Shown one piece after another: positions 24,828 through 38,400 of a stretch of DNA of 64,000 bases. Within the stretch, counting starts at the first letter, position 1. Every line of letters begins with the position of its first letter. Position numbers and translations under genes: made by a program. The DNA comes from Tiliqua scincoides (Eukaryota; Chordata; Lepidosauria; Squamata; Scincidae), in NCBI RefSeq assembly GCF_035046505.1, contig NC_089824.1, positions 222,278,596 to 222,342,595 on the forward strand, written 5' to 3'. The notes under the pieces are model-generated. The model was given only the letters and a program-made list of their open reading frames with translations, made no database searches and was not told the DNA's origin.

Positions 24828-24941
24828 CTATGCTCTGACACAGTGCAGCACAAAGCCGACCTCTCCGATCCTTCTAGGAAAGAAGTGGGGAAGTTTCCTG
24901 TTTCTCCCAAGGAAGGAAAACCCGTTGAACGGGACATGAGA

Positions 24942-24947
24942 AATAAA
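24942..24947 (+). terminator. Candidate proximal poly(A) signal of TM9SF4
   Basis: A canonical AATAAA 115 bp after the stop codon. The downstream GU-rich element is weak, so it may be a minor site. Confidence 0.35.
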
Positions 24948-27118
24948 ATAGTTCAACATTTGGAATGTAATCTTGGCACAGTCTGTGGAGTCTGGGGAAT
25001 CTCCTGGTGGGATGGGTGTGTAGATACTTTGCATTTTAACTTTATCCTATTCCGGTTATAAGGGATTTCCTTTTTTTAAAAAACAAAAAAAACTGAGAAG
25101 CATCCCTCTTGATGAGTAATTTTTGTCTTAATTCATTTTCTATGTCAAAACAATAACATGAGACTGCAGTGGTTTGTGAAACTGGTATGGAGTTGAGGTG
25201 GGGTTGGTGGTTTCCTCCTTTGTTACTGCAAAGTATACTTTGGCTGGGTCTGGGCTTGGAAAAAGACAGCAGTAGTTGTATTATCAGAGACAGAGAATTT
25301 GGAATACTCTGTTTTCTTCATAAACATGGCCTGCTCTAGCTTCAGCAACTGTCTGTTCTGGTTCCATGGAGGTGTCATTTCAGAACTAGACAAGTGCAAA
25401 GTTTTCATGGAGGGCTTTCCAACTGTGATCTTCTGCTCTGCTTCACCCATCTCCTTGATTCTGTGTCTGTGAGCTGCTGGAGACTGGAGGGGAGAGAAAC
25501 CACTAGTCTTGTTCCGGCAAGCTGTCCATGATAAAAGGATCAAGTGAAACTGCCGTATTTTGGAAATGGAAGGAGGATCCTTCCTAGTAGCTGTTGCATC
25601 TATGTGGGTTAGAAAACTTGTCCAGACAAACTCTGTTTTTTGTGCCAAGAAGACCATGGCTCGGGAGCTGGGAACAGCTGTGTGGAAGAGGAGAAGGAAC
25701 TGGAAGAATTTTGTGGTAGTTTCTTTTCCAAGAGAGAAAATAGTTGTTCCTTTATTTCTTCAACCATCATTCCCTGCAGTCTTGGCTGATCTGTATTCAT
25801 TTCCTATCTGGTTTTGTCACATTTTGTTCTGGTTGGTTTTGCTCAACTGCTGCATGTGTCTGAGACAACTAAGGTATTCATGAATTAGCCAGTCTGCCCT
25901 CCCCACATCTTTTCCTGTTGGTGGGAATGAAAATTGTAGGGCAGTTTATTATTGTAAAGGCTTATGCTGTCAACCATGTCTTGACCAAGAACAATAGGCC
26001 TCAATCTCTCCAAGGTAGATGTAGCTGTGTTTGGGTATTACTTGTACAGGTTTCCAAGCAACCTAATTTCATTTACTGGAGGCAAACAACATTTTTCTGT
26101 ATGTGATTAAAATTAACATTGATTTGACTTTTAAAAAATTATGTTAGACCAAGTTAATCATGGGCTGGTTGAGACCCAAGTTACAGTGACTTTTCTTCAG
26201 GTTTAAAACTTGGTTCCAACAGTCAATTTTGCTGAAGACCAGGAGGTAAAAAACTCTTCGTGAATACCTTGTAACAACAGGAAAAAAGTAGCAGCAGAAG
26301 GGGGGAGTCTATGGAAGAAATCTATGGATGTATCTCTGAGAACACGTTTTTTTTTTAAAAAAAAAACTTGCATTTCTATCACATGGTAAGTTTGCAGTGT
26401 TTTTAAATTTTCAAAAATCATCTCTGAATTTGACATGATTGCATGGAAGCATTGTTGATTGCGTTCCCATGAATGTAAGCAAAATCTAAGGGTGGCAGCT
26501 ACAGTAATGTGCCCCTACTGCAGGCTCCCAGCAAGAACAGAAGGAGCATTCTTGGGGAAGGAGCCTTCTCTTGGTTTGCAGGAGTGGAACACTCCACAGG
26601 GAGCAACTCTGGATGCTGCCCTTATCTTAGAGGATAAAGAATGAAGGGCACTGCAGACCTGCCTTGTTCCATTCTTCAGTTGTCTCTCTCACATGAAGGC
26701 CACATCTGCCAAGAGCTAAAGTTCGACAAAGGGCAACCATGGAATTTGTTACTTGTGCTGTGGGATTCCTTTGCGAACTCTTTTGATTTGCGCTGGTTTT
26801 TGGATACAGGCACCTCTTGTTTTATACATTTCTGAAATGTGTTGATTAAATCAAAAATCCAATGAATGCGCACAAAGCCAGCTAAATGTGCAGGAGTGCT
26901 GGCAAGTTTTACCATGTTTTGAAAATTAGAGTGTGTGAATCAGGTTTGGGTAATTTGCAAAGTGTGCTATTTCAAAATCAAACCCATGTGAAATGAGAGC
27001 TGCCTGTACTTGAGTGTTTTCCCTCTGAACCCAAAGGTTTCCCAGCTCAGATCTGCTGTATTTTTATCTTCCACTCTAGTCCTTGTATTTTTTAATGTAT
27101 TGTTTGAGCCCAACTGTA

Positions 27119-27124
27119 AATAAA
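27119..27124 (+). terminator. Candidate distal poly(A) signal of TM9SF4
   Basis: AATAAA followed by TGCTGTTGTCCTGTTG, a GU/U-rich downstream stretch. It is the last such signal before the hAT elements in the gap between TM9SF4 and PLAGL2. Confidence 0.5.
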
Positions 27125-27444
27125 TATGCTGTTGTCCTGTTGCCAGTTTTGTAGAATATGTGGCAAAATAACTAATGGTGAGCAGCTGTACCTTCGCGGT
27201 TTGCATCTTAAAGTGCAACCTGCAGATAGCGGCGCTGGTGGCAGAAGTTCATTCTGATCAAAGAATGGGGAGGAGGGAGCACAAAGCAGAGCCTTGCGAG
27301 AGACTAGCAGCCACTTCATACATAAATCAAGATTTAAGCAAATAAATGTTGTGCCCATATGAAAGCTTTGCTAGTGCTTGGCAACTGCACAACATGCATG
27401 TCACCACTGTTGCTCCCTTTTTATTAATCTGGTTCCCTCTATGG

Positions 27445-27883
27445 CAGGGGTGCCCAAACCCCGGCCCGGGGGCCACTTGCGGCCCTCGGGGACTTCCAAT
27501 CCGGCCCTCAGGGAGCCCCCAGTCTCCAATGAGCATCTGGCCCTCCGGAGATTTGCTGGAGCCCATGCTGGCCTGACACAACGGCTCTCAGCTTGAGGGC
27601 AACTGTTCAACCTCTTGTGTGAGCTGTGGGATGAGGGCTCCCTCCACTACTTGCTGTTTCACCGCTGCGATACAGCATCAGCCGCAAAGGAAAGGCCAGC
27701 CTTGCTTTGTGCAAGGCCTTGAGCTACTGCAAGACCTTCATTCATTCATATAAGTTCCATCTCTAATATATTCATTTATGTAAATTTATTCAAATTTTAA
27801 ATGTAAATTAATTTTTTTCCCCGGCCCCCAACAGTGTCGGAGAGATGGTGCGGCCCTCCTGCCAAAATGTTTGGACACCCCTG
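27445..27883. mobile_element. Non-autonomous hAT element with exact target duplication
   Basis: Ends CAGGGGTGCCCAAAC and GTTTGGACACCCCTG are near-perfect inverted repeats. The 8-bp direct repeat CTCTATGG flanks the element at 27437-27444 and 27884-27891. It shares ends and the GGCCCTCAGGGAGCCCCCAG region with the element at 59348, in the opposite orientation. Confidence 0.9.
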
Positions 27884-27955
27884 CTCTATGGGGACAAAGG
27901 CAGGACAAAAATACATATAAATAAATCATTTGTCTAAAGTTCCTATCCTCCAAGG

Positions 27956-28312
27956 CAGTGCTTCTCAAACTTTTAGGGAGCTTTACTTCCTAAGTAAATC
28001 TTTGCAAGGGAGGAGTGAGGGCAGTGACACAATCTCCAGGATCACATTACTGGGGGGGGGGGGGCACAAGGGGAGTATTTTCACTTACTTTCACTCCCTG
28101 CAGACTTCTGCAGGCTCCAGGAGGTGCGGGGAGCCCTGCACAGCCCTCTGCAGTTTGAAGATTCTAAGCCTTGGAAAGCCCTGCAGAAGGCTGTGCAGGG
28201 CTCCTCGCCCCTCCCAGCAGTGTGATCCTGGAGATTGGGCTGCTGCCCTTCCAGGGACCAGCGACCTTTACACAAACTGCTGGACTCCAACCCACCAGTC
28301 TGAGAACCACTG
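27956..28312. mobile_element. Non-autonomous hAT element
   Basis: Ends CAGTGCTTCTCAAAC and TCTGAGAACCACTG form inverted repeats. Flanking 8-mers CTCCAAGG and ATTCAAGG match at 6 of 8. Inside, a poly-G run (from about 28050) and two related segments around CTGCAGGCTCC and GGGGAGCCCTGCACAGCC are seen in opposite orientations, making part of the element self-complementary. Confidence 0.8.
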
Positions 28313-28458
28313 ATTCAAGGGATTCAGTGCATGCACCTTGTGTGATGAACAGGGCGGTAGCAGGTAGTAGTCTAGAATTTAAATGGGCAATCAGTGGGCA
28401 TATTCCTAACTGTGGTCTTGTTCCCCAAAGACACAAACACACTGCTACTTCAAACATC

Positions 28459-28464
28459 TTTAAT
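28459..28464 (-). terminator. Candidate poly(A) signal of PLAGL2
   Basis: On the minus strand ATTAAA is followed within 40 nt by GTGTGTTTGTGTC, a strong GU-rich downstream element. Cleavage would fall near 28440. Confidence 0.5.
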
Positions 28465-31400
28465 AAGCAATTTTGTTTTTTAAAAAACCACACACCCTCT
28501 TATTTTGGACTTAATTTTGTAAGACAAAAGGAAAAGCTAAAACTGAACAGTGATGAACTGTACATCTCCTAATGGCACTTCAGTCTTTACAGTTTTAAAA
28601 ATTGACTTATAAGTCATCCCAAATTACTCAGGTAAAGAAGAGGTTATTTACTGTGTTTATAAAAGTGCTAGATTTGTTTGAGAAGTCCACCTTTGGGCCT
28701 AGAGAATCCCAGTAGTTATAGCTGAGGGAAGGACAGGTTGGGAAAGATTAGACTGGTATGGCTCAGCTGGGCCAGAGAGGTCAGCTCCTTGCAGAAGTCC
28801 AAAGGGTTCTGGGCCTGCTCAGCTGCTTGGAGCAAGAACACTAAAGAAATATGCTCTTGCGCAAAGCAGGGTCACTAGCTTGTTTTGACAACAAGAATAC
28901 TCAGTAGAACAAGCCTTGTTTCTTCAGAGGAATAGGTATCTGTCCTATGGAAATGATTCATATGACAAAGCATTCTTAGACTCTCTCCACACACCTCTCT
29001 ACTCAAGGCCAGATTCCTGGCTCGCTGAAGAAGGATTTTGATGGCCTCTGTCCCTTTCCTAAAAGATAAATGCATCCGACTTCATAAGGCTTCCACTGAA
29101 ATAGAGGCCAGTTCCTTCTAGGCTGAACCCTGAGCATTTTCAACCCTCTTGCCATCAGGCAAAATCCACACACTTCAAGGCTTTCATTCCCCCATTGGGG
29201 GTGGGTGTGTCTGTAGGCCACTAAGCCTAATTCTCCTGTACCAGTTACCCTCTCTCACAGGGCACAGCCATCACCCTGTTCCCTTACAACCCTTTGCATA
29301 CATATACAGGTGTAGTCTCATTAAGGAAACATGGCAACTATCACAAGCAGCAGGTACATGGTGGCAGCTCACAAGAGGTGGCCTGTCCCAGCCCACCCCC
29401 TGCTCTAAAGCAAAGCTTCATCACATGTAGCAGTAAAATCTTGGTTAACACACTTTACATTTAAACATTCTTTTAAAAAAAAAAACAAAAAAACCCCAAA
29501 GCTCTAATATTTAAGACAACGTAAAACACCCAGGAATTTAATGGGCTGAGAATACCCTCCTGGGACAGGAGAAGGCAGTCGTTTCAAACTCACAATTCCA
29601 GCCTTTCAGGATTATAGAAAAACCCATTCGTGTGGCCACTCGTGTGTCTTCCTCATCGCAAATACACCATCTAACATGCTGGGCTGAAGGGTGCTGGAGC
29701 ATGACAGTGAACTTGGTAAACCATAGTAGGGAGAAGGTAGGTCTCTTGAGACAAAATATCAATCTTTGCTTTCTCTAGGCAGAATGCTCAATAGAGGTAA
29801 CTCTCATTTTCTGAGCTGTCTCAAAACTAGAGCTATTGCTGTACAAAATGCAGAAAGTCCTGAAGTGACTTGTACCTCAGAGTAACCCAGAGGGCTTAAC
29901 AAAAAATACACTCTTTTCCCCAACCCACTGGCACTCTCCCCAAATCTAAACTATTTTCAACCACTTTTTTTTCCTAATTCTCCCACATCAGAGAGCCAAG
30001 TATGCAGTGCACATACAGCCAACACACTGTACATCAGATTCTTAGTGCAGAGCTCACTTGGATCAGTTTAAGAACAGAATCTAAAGAACTTTTGGTTGGT
30101 GATTCAGCAGATATTTTACTCCTGAAAGACTATACATAATTTCTGTCATTTGCCACTTTCTAAAGGACAAGACCACAACAATCATATTTTAGAAGCTAAT
30201 TCCAATACTTGTGAGGGGTGTATTCAGAAAATACACTGGGATGGGGCACAGAAGAAATCTTTGAAATACAGTGAAGAACCCACAATGCTTTGTCCTTAGC
30301 ACACAAGGCTAGGATCAGATTCCAAGGATAACAACACTATGTCAGATTTTATTCCCAAATTAGAAGCACCTTGCTATCACTAGAGGGAAAAAAGAGCTAC
30401 AAGTTTATGGTGTGCCACTTAAATGAGGAGATGATACCTGTAACTTGATGTGTTTACTGTTCTGGTAAATAGGCCTATATCCAGACTAGCAATATAAGAA
30501 AATCAGATTTGTCTAATCAAAAGGGAAGAAACTGCTTGGTTTGGGACCTAAATGTGTGATGGAAGCTCCCATGCATTGGCATTTGTAAAAGATGATGTAC
30601 AAACTAGGAGAGCAAAAAACCATGGCAGGTCCAGCACTAATTAGAAACACCTGTCAGTTTTCTCAGTTCCTGAAGTGTCTAGCTGGGGCTGAGTGGAGTT
30701 GTTATAACATCTGCACAAATAAAACTAGAGGAAGCAGTACTTGCTTCCTCACAACAGGGAGTGTAAAAAGGGACACCAAATGAGAATTAGGCTGCCAAAA
30801 AGAATTGGCAGCAGAGGTCACTTCAGTCAATTTACCCATTACTGTGACATGAGAAAGGTTCAAGGTGATTTCACACACCTGTTTTGTATGGTGCATGTTG
30901 CTTCAAGAAATCCTCACCACCCTAAGGAAAAATTTGGCCTTCAGTAGTGCACCAGAGCTTAGTAAATATCAGATTGTACCATGCAAGCAAAATACCACAT
31001 CAGTGCTCTGGGGCAAAATTGCTTCACTAGGATTCTCATGTCATGAAGGGATTTAACATGTTTATGCATCATGTGATCACATAGGATATGTAAAGAGATG
31101 GTAGTGGTAGGGCTCATCTCTTTGCAACAGGAACAAGTCCTTTAACTCCCATTCTGCTTCATGCAACTAGCACAATGTACATCTCAGTCTTAAAACATGA
31201 TGCAGTTATCAAGGTTATGATAGGTCACGGCTTTTTTGATTAACATAATGCATCACTTGACAAATGGGTGAATTTGAGCCAATCGGTTCTTTTTATGCAG
31301 CCAGAGGTTCAATGAAATTGACAATCAGTAGTTTAACACGAATGAAATCGCCTCCCACCCACTTATTACCAGAACAGTTATTCCACGAACCATCTGCCTC

Positions 31401-33249
31401 CAGGTCTAATAATGGTGAGAACAGTAGCCACCCTTATGCCTAGGAAAAGAGGAGTATCAGGTATCAGTATTAGGCAAGAGTCCCAGAACATTCAAATTAA
31501 TGTTTCAGGTGGTCCAGTAACTGAGGCTTTTGTATTACAAGTATCTTTTCTGAAGAATGAGAATGAACTTTCCCTTAATTCTACCCTGGCATTAACTCTG
31601 AGCTAGTACCAATACCTTTGTAATCGTACAATATAGAGAAGTGGGGGGGGGGGGAACAGCTTGATAATTCCCTACTGCCCTTGGTCCCAGTGGCGAAACC
31701 AACTAGGCAAGCTGGAAAACAGCTTCAGGTCCCGTCAGTGTCACTCCCAAAAATGTGAAATTAAATGTTCAACGTTCTTCTTTAAAAAAAACCCTCCTCC
31801 TCCTGAGTTGCATCCTAAGATAACGGCCTGATACTATCCAACTTTCCAGTGCTGATGCAGTCATGCTAACAGGAAGCGTGTTGCATCCTGCAGAGGGGAG
31901 GCGCAGACATGGAAGCCTCCCTCAAGGTAAAGGCATGTTTATTCCCTTACCTCAGGGCTACACTGCAAATAAATAGTCACTGGAAAGTTGGATAGGCTCA
32001 GGCCCTAAATTACTAATGACAGACAGGCCCATCAAAATCAAGTTCCAACTTCCTTATGCATGACTAACTACATTTAGGGTACAACCCACTGGATTAGGCA
32101 TATGTGCCCATTCTGCAAAAATGCACACTGTCTGGAAGATGCCAGAATAGGATGGTGAGCTTTATATACACAAAATATATAAATTTGCTTTCTTTGGGTA
32201 AAAGGTGGTCTGTTAACTCAAGTTCTTACACCAAGAAGCCTCACTATAAAGTAAGGCAGCAGTGATAAGTTCTTGACCATGATAGAGTTGACATTGTACT
32301 CTTTTTCCCCTCTTTGGAAGGCTAGTTGTGCAGATATGTGGACAGCAGTTCAGTCTTTATTAAACCCCACCCACCCCCAAAAAACTCAAAGCTTTAATAT
32401 GACCATGGTAGACCCCCCCCCCCCAAAATGGCTGCATGTATTGTGGCAATGACAACTCTGTAATAATGTCTCCAACTCCTTGCAAAGCTATTGTCTGAAC
32501 ACTGAAGCTGGAAAGTAGACAGTTTGGAATGACAGACGGTGACTCGCTGCTGCTGACCTTAACTCAAATAGGTGGTTCAAGTCACTCAAGGCCCTCTTCA
32601 CTTTTGCTCCACTACCTCCTGCTACTGCTGATGCTAGCAAGAAGCATATTTGTGTAGAATTTCTTTTTCATACTGTGGCTGGACAGAACAGACATCATGA
32701 ACAACAAATGCAATAAACAGTATAGTAGTTCAGGTGTAGAGTGCCACCACTAAGAACACCACTACTTTTGGATAGCAGCCAAATACATGTTGCTGAAACA
32801 GAAGACCAGATTTGGTAGACAAACCGCCTGACCCACTACATCCGTGTGCGAACCAACTTCGCATCTACTGCTAAACAAATCCACTGCAATTTTCTCCCCC
32901 TATCCCCTGCTCGATTACTAACAAAGAATATTTTGGTATAAATGTGAATATAAGAGCGCTCCAAATTAGACAAACCTTAGCTATATGTGGGACAATGAAG
33001 CTAAGAGATAAAAGTCAACAGTGAAATAGTTGTTCAGTGAAATATTGACCAGAATCTGGAAAATTCTCCTGGGTCAAATTTTGCCAGAAAATAAACTGGA
33101 AGGAGCAAGCAGGCAAGCTTGGTAAAAGCCAGAAAAGTGATGAGACACAGGAAACTCAACCCGTGAATCTCTAGAATCAGCTATGTTCAGAAATCAAATG
33201 CCATTTCTGAAGATGGTACAATTTATTACAAGTGTTGAGGTAGTGAAGT

Positions 33250-33649
33250 TATGAGGATTGCATAAGAGAAAAGACTGTGCAACATTTTCTGGAAAAAGGA
33301 GAGTAACAGAAGATGCAACTGAGGTATTTCAAAATACTGAATGATAAAGAGAAGTCCGGCTGCTCTCCTACTTACCCAGCGCAAGGCACACACTGAAATT
33401 AGAAAAGGCAATGTCTTAGACTGAGATCAGTTCAGGAAGCACAATATGTGGAACTCACTGCCACATGCATGTCTTGAGGTAAGTATTATACAAAAACTGA
33501 TATGACAGAGAAAAATCTTGAAAAAGGCTAGCTAAGCTAAGTCTACAAGGACTGCCCCTCCAAAAGACAGAATGAAATCCTGTACAAAAGGATATCAAAA
33601 TACTGGGAGTCAACAGGAGAGAGGCTAGAGCTTAAAGTAAACTGGAATT
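33250..33649. repeat. Direct duplication, copy 1
   Basis: 400 bp that recur at 38768-39162 in the same orientation. By eye there are only about 4 substitutions and one 5-bp indel (GCTAAGCTAAG against GCTAAG). The block includes TGTGGAACTCACTGCCACA, which resembles the WNSLP part of CR1-like LINEs, so the unit may itself be a fossil LINE piece. Confidence 0.9.
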
Positions 33650-35461
33650 AACATGAATTAGTAGGCAAGTTTTCTATGCATCTGCTGAAGATGAAGGGGG
33701 CTCCAGAGAGCCCAATGACTGCATCTGCAGAACCACTGTAGAGGTAGGCTCAGAATTCCTGAACAGACAAAAGAAAGACTCTCCAGTTTTATCATACTGA
33801 AGAGGTGCACATTTGGGATCTGAGGTCACCACGTGAAAATTCAGAATGTGGAAGGGAACCCACATCTTGAGGCATTCGCGGAGATACAGGCACCAGTAGA
33901 ACAATCCAAGCAGGCAGCTGAGGAAGGGCTGTAAACTGTAAAAGGGGCAAGAAAAGTGGATCAGAAGCAAAGAGGAACAAGGTCAGCCCATTAATTGATG
34001 CTGGAGAAGCAGAAAGTCAGGAACAACTGGAGACTGAGCACTGGAGGGTTCAGCTTCCATGTGCCGTGCGCCAACTCTATGTCCTCCTGACATTATCAGG
34101 TTGCAAGGGATGACAAAGCACCTCTTACAGCCCCACCTTCAGATCAGGAGCACAAAGCCACAGCATTCTTCTATGGTTTCCTGTAATTATGCAGGATCAA
34201 GTTTTCTTCTCAATTAAACCCACAAAACAGCCCTAATTCTACCTGGACACCATATTCCTCAAGAGAGGGACAGATGAGATTAGGGTGGAGAATTCTGGAG
34301 ACTGCATCAGCTGGTTGTCATCCCATTCGTTTCTGTGAAAGCCCTGACCACCCCAAATTATGAGGTTCTTATATACTCTACTGTGGGCAGGGCTTGCCAA
34401 GACAGGGTGTAGCTATTTCAAAGCAGAGCTTGGCAGGTTCCTCTACTGAGTTGAGCCAACTTTTCAGGATTCCTACCAACTGGACTTGCTTTTGCACTGT
34501 AGCCTCTCTGCTCCTGACTTCTGTCTGGCCTGGCCACTTCTTAACTATCTAGCAATGGCCCAGGATCAGTATCAAGTCCAAGACAGAGTGGAAGCCACAG
34601 AAATGGGAACACACCCCAAAGCTTTCTTTAGAATGGTCAAGTCCACAGATACAAAATATGGTCCACAGAGAGCCAAAACATGGCTCTCTGCCCCTACACA
34701 CACTTTGGGAAATACTGCTCACTCTCACACACACAAAAGCAAACAGGACCTGTTATGTCGCAGGATCCTTCTGACCCGCACTGAGATTTGAAGGAAGTAT
34801 TCACAGAGCAGTCAGCTACATTGGCAAAAGCTGAAGCAATCCAAAGTCAGTTTATTTTCCCCATAGGGGAAGAAATGGAAGAAGTAGTGAAGTGAAATCA
34901 GGGCAACCTGATTTCATTGTGTAAACAGTGTGCTAGCTATTCCAGGAACAAGAACTGTGTCCCTGGCTCTTCCTGATTTGTAACAATGAGAAAAGGATCT
35001 GGGGTTGTGTAAAAACAGGAATCTCTAATGAAGCAGTTTTGCAGAAAGAAAGGAAATTTTGCACCTGCGCACGACACAGACTAAGTATCATGGGCAGAAC
35101 TAGCCGAGATGATGATGGAAGGGGATTGTGGAAGTGGAAGGCAGCCTCTTTCCAGCCTGCCTGGTTCAACTGAGATCCGAAAATGCAGAACGAACATTGG
35201 GCCCTAACTTGAGACAGGCCTCACATTCAACTTCCTCTAAAGTGGAACAAGGCGAGAAGGCCCAAGCGAAGGTCAGTGTGAAGTGTCACTCCTGATTTAA
35301 CAAAAACCAGATTAACAAAATACCTGAAATTCTACTTGCTGTAACCTACTCACTCTCCAGGACTGAGGTACACAGCAAAGTACACACGGCAACTCCAGTC
35401 CTCGAGCACTCCACCCAGTACCCCATTCATGTGTCCAGGTAAGCTCTGCTCTGCAGCAGTC

Positions 35462-38400
35462 TCACTGGAATGCTTGGTGGAAACGTGGCAAGGTGGTTGC
35501 ACCCAAATTGGGAGAGAACACCGAGGGCAATGAATGAAGGGCCCCAAAGCCAAGCGAGGCTGTGGCCCCCGGGGACTCCTGTGGCGGCAAAGCAGTGAGG
35601 AGTGACTGGGCCTCTCCCTGTGAATAACCCATGACCAGCCCCCCTGAAGACACGGGGGGGTTGCATGGCGGAAGGTTCAAGGGGAGGAAACCCAGAAGAT
35701 GGGAGAAGTCCATGTTAGCAGCACAGAGTGCCTCAGAAAGCAGAGCAGGGCTCTTGGGAAGCAGAGTCTCCTCCAGGATAGCAGGCTGAGGAGAGGACGA
35801 GGAGGGCTCACCAGGCACAAGTGACAGGCCTCCAGGCAGCTCTGCCAAACAGCTGTCCACCTCTGCTTTGGGTAGTTTGTCAGGCAAGTATGAGGTAGAT
35901 CCAAGCTGGTATTTGGGGGGAGGTTGTGGCGGGGAGGAAGATTCCAGAGGGTAGCTCATGCCCATCGGCAGAGCACTGGGGACTAAAGAATGGGGCATTC
36001 CTGAGCTGGGCATGGGGGGGACATGCGTGCCATACATGCCCATGGGCAGCATCCCAGGGAAACTCTTGCTGCTCATCACATCCCGGGACGCCATGCACAA
36101 GACGGGGCTCAGCTCTTCCTTCACGGCTACAGATGAACTGCAGCTGAGAAGGCCCAGCATGTCCACTGGCTCCGCCTTGATCTTCAACAGTTCTTGGGAG
36201 TGGCTCTTCTTCATATGTCTGGTCAGGTGGTCTTTGCGACCAAAGCGCTGGGCACAGTACTGGCACAAGAAGTCCTTCCGGCCTGTGTGCACAACCAGGT
36301 GCCTCCGAACATCCTTGCGGGTGTAGAAACGCCGATCACAGTGGTCACACGGGTGTTTCTTTTCCTTCACGCTGCCTGATGGCCTCCGGGAATGAGCCTT
36401 GAGGTGCTCCAGGAGGACCTGGGTGCTTTCAAACATCTGCATGCACACTTTGCAGCTGAGGTCACCGCTGGCAGCAGCATGCATGGCCAGGTGACGCCGG
36501 TAGCCAAGCTTGGTGTTGTAGTTCTTGCCACACTCTGGGCAGTGGAGAGCTTCTTTGTTGGGGTCATGTGTCTGAAGATGATTGCGAAGGTGGTCCTTGC
36601 GGTGGAACATCTTCTCACAGTACATGCATTGGTGGGGCTTCTGGGCAGAGTGGGTGGCCAGGTGCCTTAGAGTGGGGAACAAAACAGCATGGATTACAAC
36701 AGGCTTACCTACCCACCCACTCCCAGCTGGTTCAGCGGGGTCCAGCTCCACTGTGGGCTGCAACGTAAGAAAAGTCCTGCTAGATGAGATCAAAGGCTCA
36801 TCTTGTCCTGCATCGTTTCCCACAGGAGCCTCTGGGAAGCCATGAGCAGCAGAGCAAAACAGACTCCTCTCCCACCATGGCTCCCTTGCAACTGACATTC
36901 AGAGGCCCACCACTGCCAAACCCGGAAGCAGCACACAGCCATCATGACTCCTAGCCATTGGTAAACTTGTCCCCCACGAATCTGTCCAATTCCCTTTTAA
37001 AGCTCTCTGAGCTAGTGCCCATCACTGCACTTTGTGGCAATCAATTCCACAGACTGATTGTGCTCTGTGCAAAATGCCTTGTTTTGTCCATCCTGTATCT
37101 TGTGCCACTCAGAGCGCAATCCTAAGTGCTTGTTGGGCCGATGCAAATCCTTTGCACCAGCCCGGAAGGGTTGCAAATGTGCTGTAAAATACGTTTGCAC
37201 CCACTCCAGCGTCAGCTGGGCCAGCACAAGGGTGTGCGTCAGCCCATGGAGGCTGTATCCAGCCTCTGCTGTGCTGAAGCCCAGTAAGTTCGTGCTGGCC
37301 AAGCTCAGCTGGTGTGGGGGAGAGGCGTTATGGGGTGGGCAGAGGGCGGGCAGCAAGTGGGCCTGTGGGCAGGCAGACAGGGAGTGGGAGGTGGGGCCAG
37401 GATCCAGTGGCGTCGCTAGGGAGGTGCAGGTCGCACCGGGTGACGCATACTGGGGGTGACGCGTACTGGGGGAAGTGACACGCTAAAATCATGATGGTTA
37501 GGAGTAACCCCATCATATTATGTACCGTTGGATGCGGAATTTCGAGCAGAATGCAATGCAAAAAACCAGAGTGAAATATCCCCTTTCTATCAATAGTTAT
37601 GGCCAAAAACCTGGAGAACAAAAAATGCACGGATCCCTATGGAAAGTGAAATTGAGCTGTATCGCGTGTTTATTTGCGAGTAGGCGAACCTGCCTTAGTG
37701 CGTCAGAAAGGGCAGGCTGAGAGGAATCCAACGACAACAGAATGGTCCTGATCCAATGAATGCAGCCCCCAAAAACACCTGAGAAGGAAGTCCCTCCCTC
37801 CAAGCAGATGAATGTATTGCGCCCTATGGAAAGTGAAACTAAGCCTCATGGTCACGTTTACTCGCCAGTAAGCAAATATGCCTTGGCTGATGTGGAAGAT
37901 CAGGTGAAGGGAAGTGCAAGGCTACTAGAATGGTCCTGATCCTATGCACCTGCAGCTAAACAAGTGCTCCAGAAGGCAGCCCCCCCCCCCCACTAAAAAT
38001 GATCAAAACAGAGGCTTCAGCTGATAAGGTGAACCTTTTAGAGACTTGCAAAGCCAGGTGGATCCTGGCAGTGATCTGGTTTAAACAGAACTTGTTAAAT
38101 TGAACTGGGTACTGGGTGGGACTGAAAACCTTACTGATTTTTTTTTTGGGGGGGGGGGGTCATCTTATTGCAGGCAGGCTACAGAGGAAATTCACTTGGT
38201 GGAACAGGGCTGGCTTCTGCTTATTTAATTATTTGTTTTACTTTAATTATTTATACTTATTTGTTTTAATTTGCCTGATGATATTACTTCCACCATGACG
38301 TCACTTCTGGTGGGTCTTGGACAGACTGTCATTCTAAAAAGTGGGTCCCAGTGCTAAAAGTTTGAGAACTGCTGCAATAAGGTGTTAGTAAGTTGACACC

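Larger units (their letters stand above)
24828..27140 (+). other. TM9SF4: TM9SF4 3' untranslated region (probable)
   Basis: It follows the TM9SF4 stop at 24827 with no intervening recognised transposon. Two poly(A) signals are present: AATAAA at 24942-24947 (short form) and at 27119-27124 (long form). The extent is inferred; no transcript was available. Confidence 0.55.
28440..35461 (-). other. PLAGL2: PLAGL2 3' untranslated region (probable)
   Basis: It runs from the PLAGL2 stop to the ATTAAA signal at 28459-28464. This 7 kb stretch is moderately AT-rich. Apart from the duplicated block at 33250-33649 I recognise no transposon in it, unlike every other non-coding stretch of this size here, which fits a retained transcript end. 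Several other AATAAA signals occur on the minus strand (near 30347, 31933, 32356 and 33226), so shorter forms are likely. Confidence 0.5.

Noticed and set aside
36666-36898. Upstream extension of the PLAGL2 open frame to a Met at 36898
   Set aside because: It lies before a good AG acceptor at 36666-36667 and has no similarity to PLAGL2. Splicing to 41314 restores the known KLYRH sequence, so this stretch is intron read-through.
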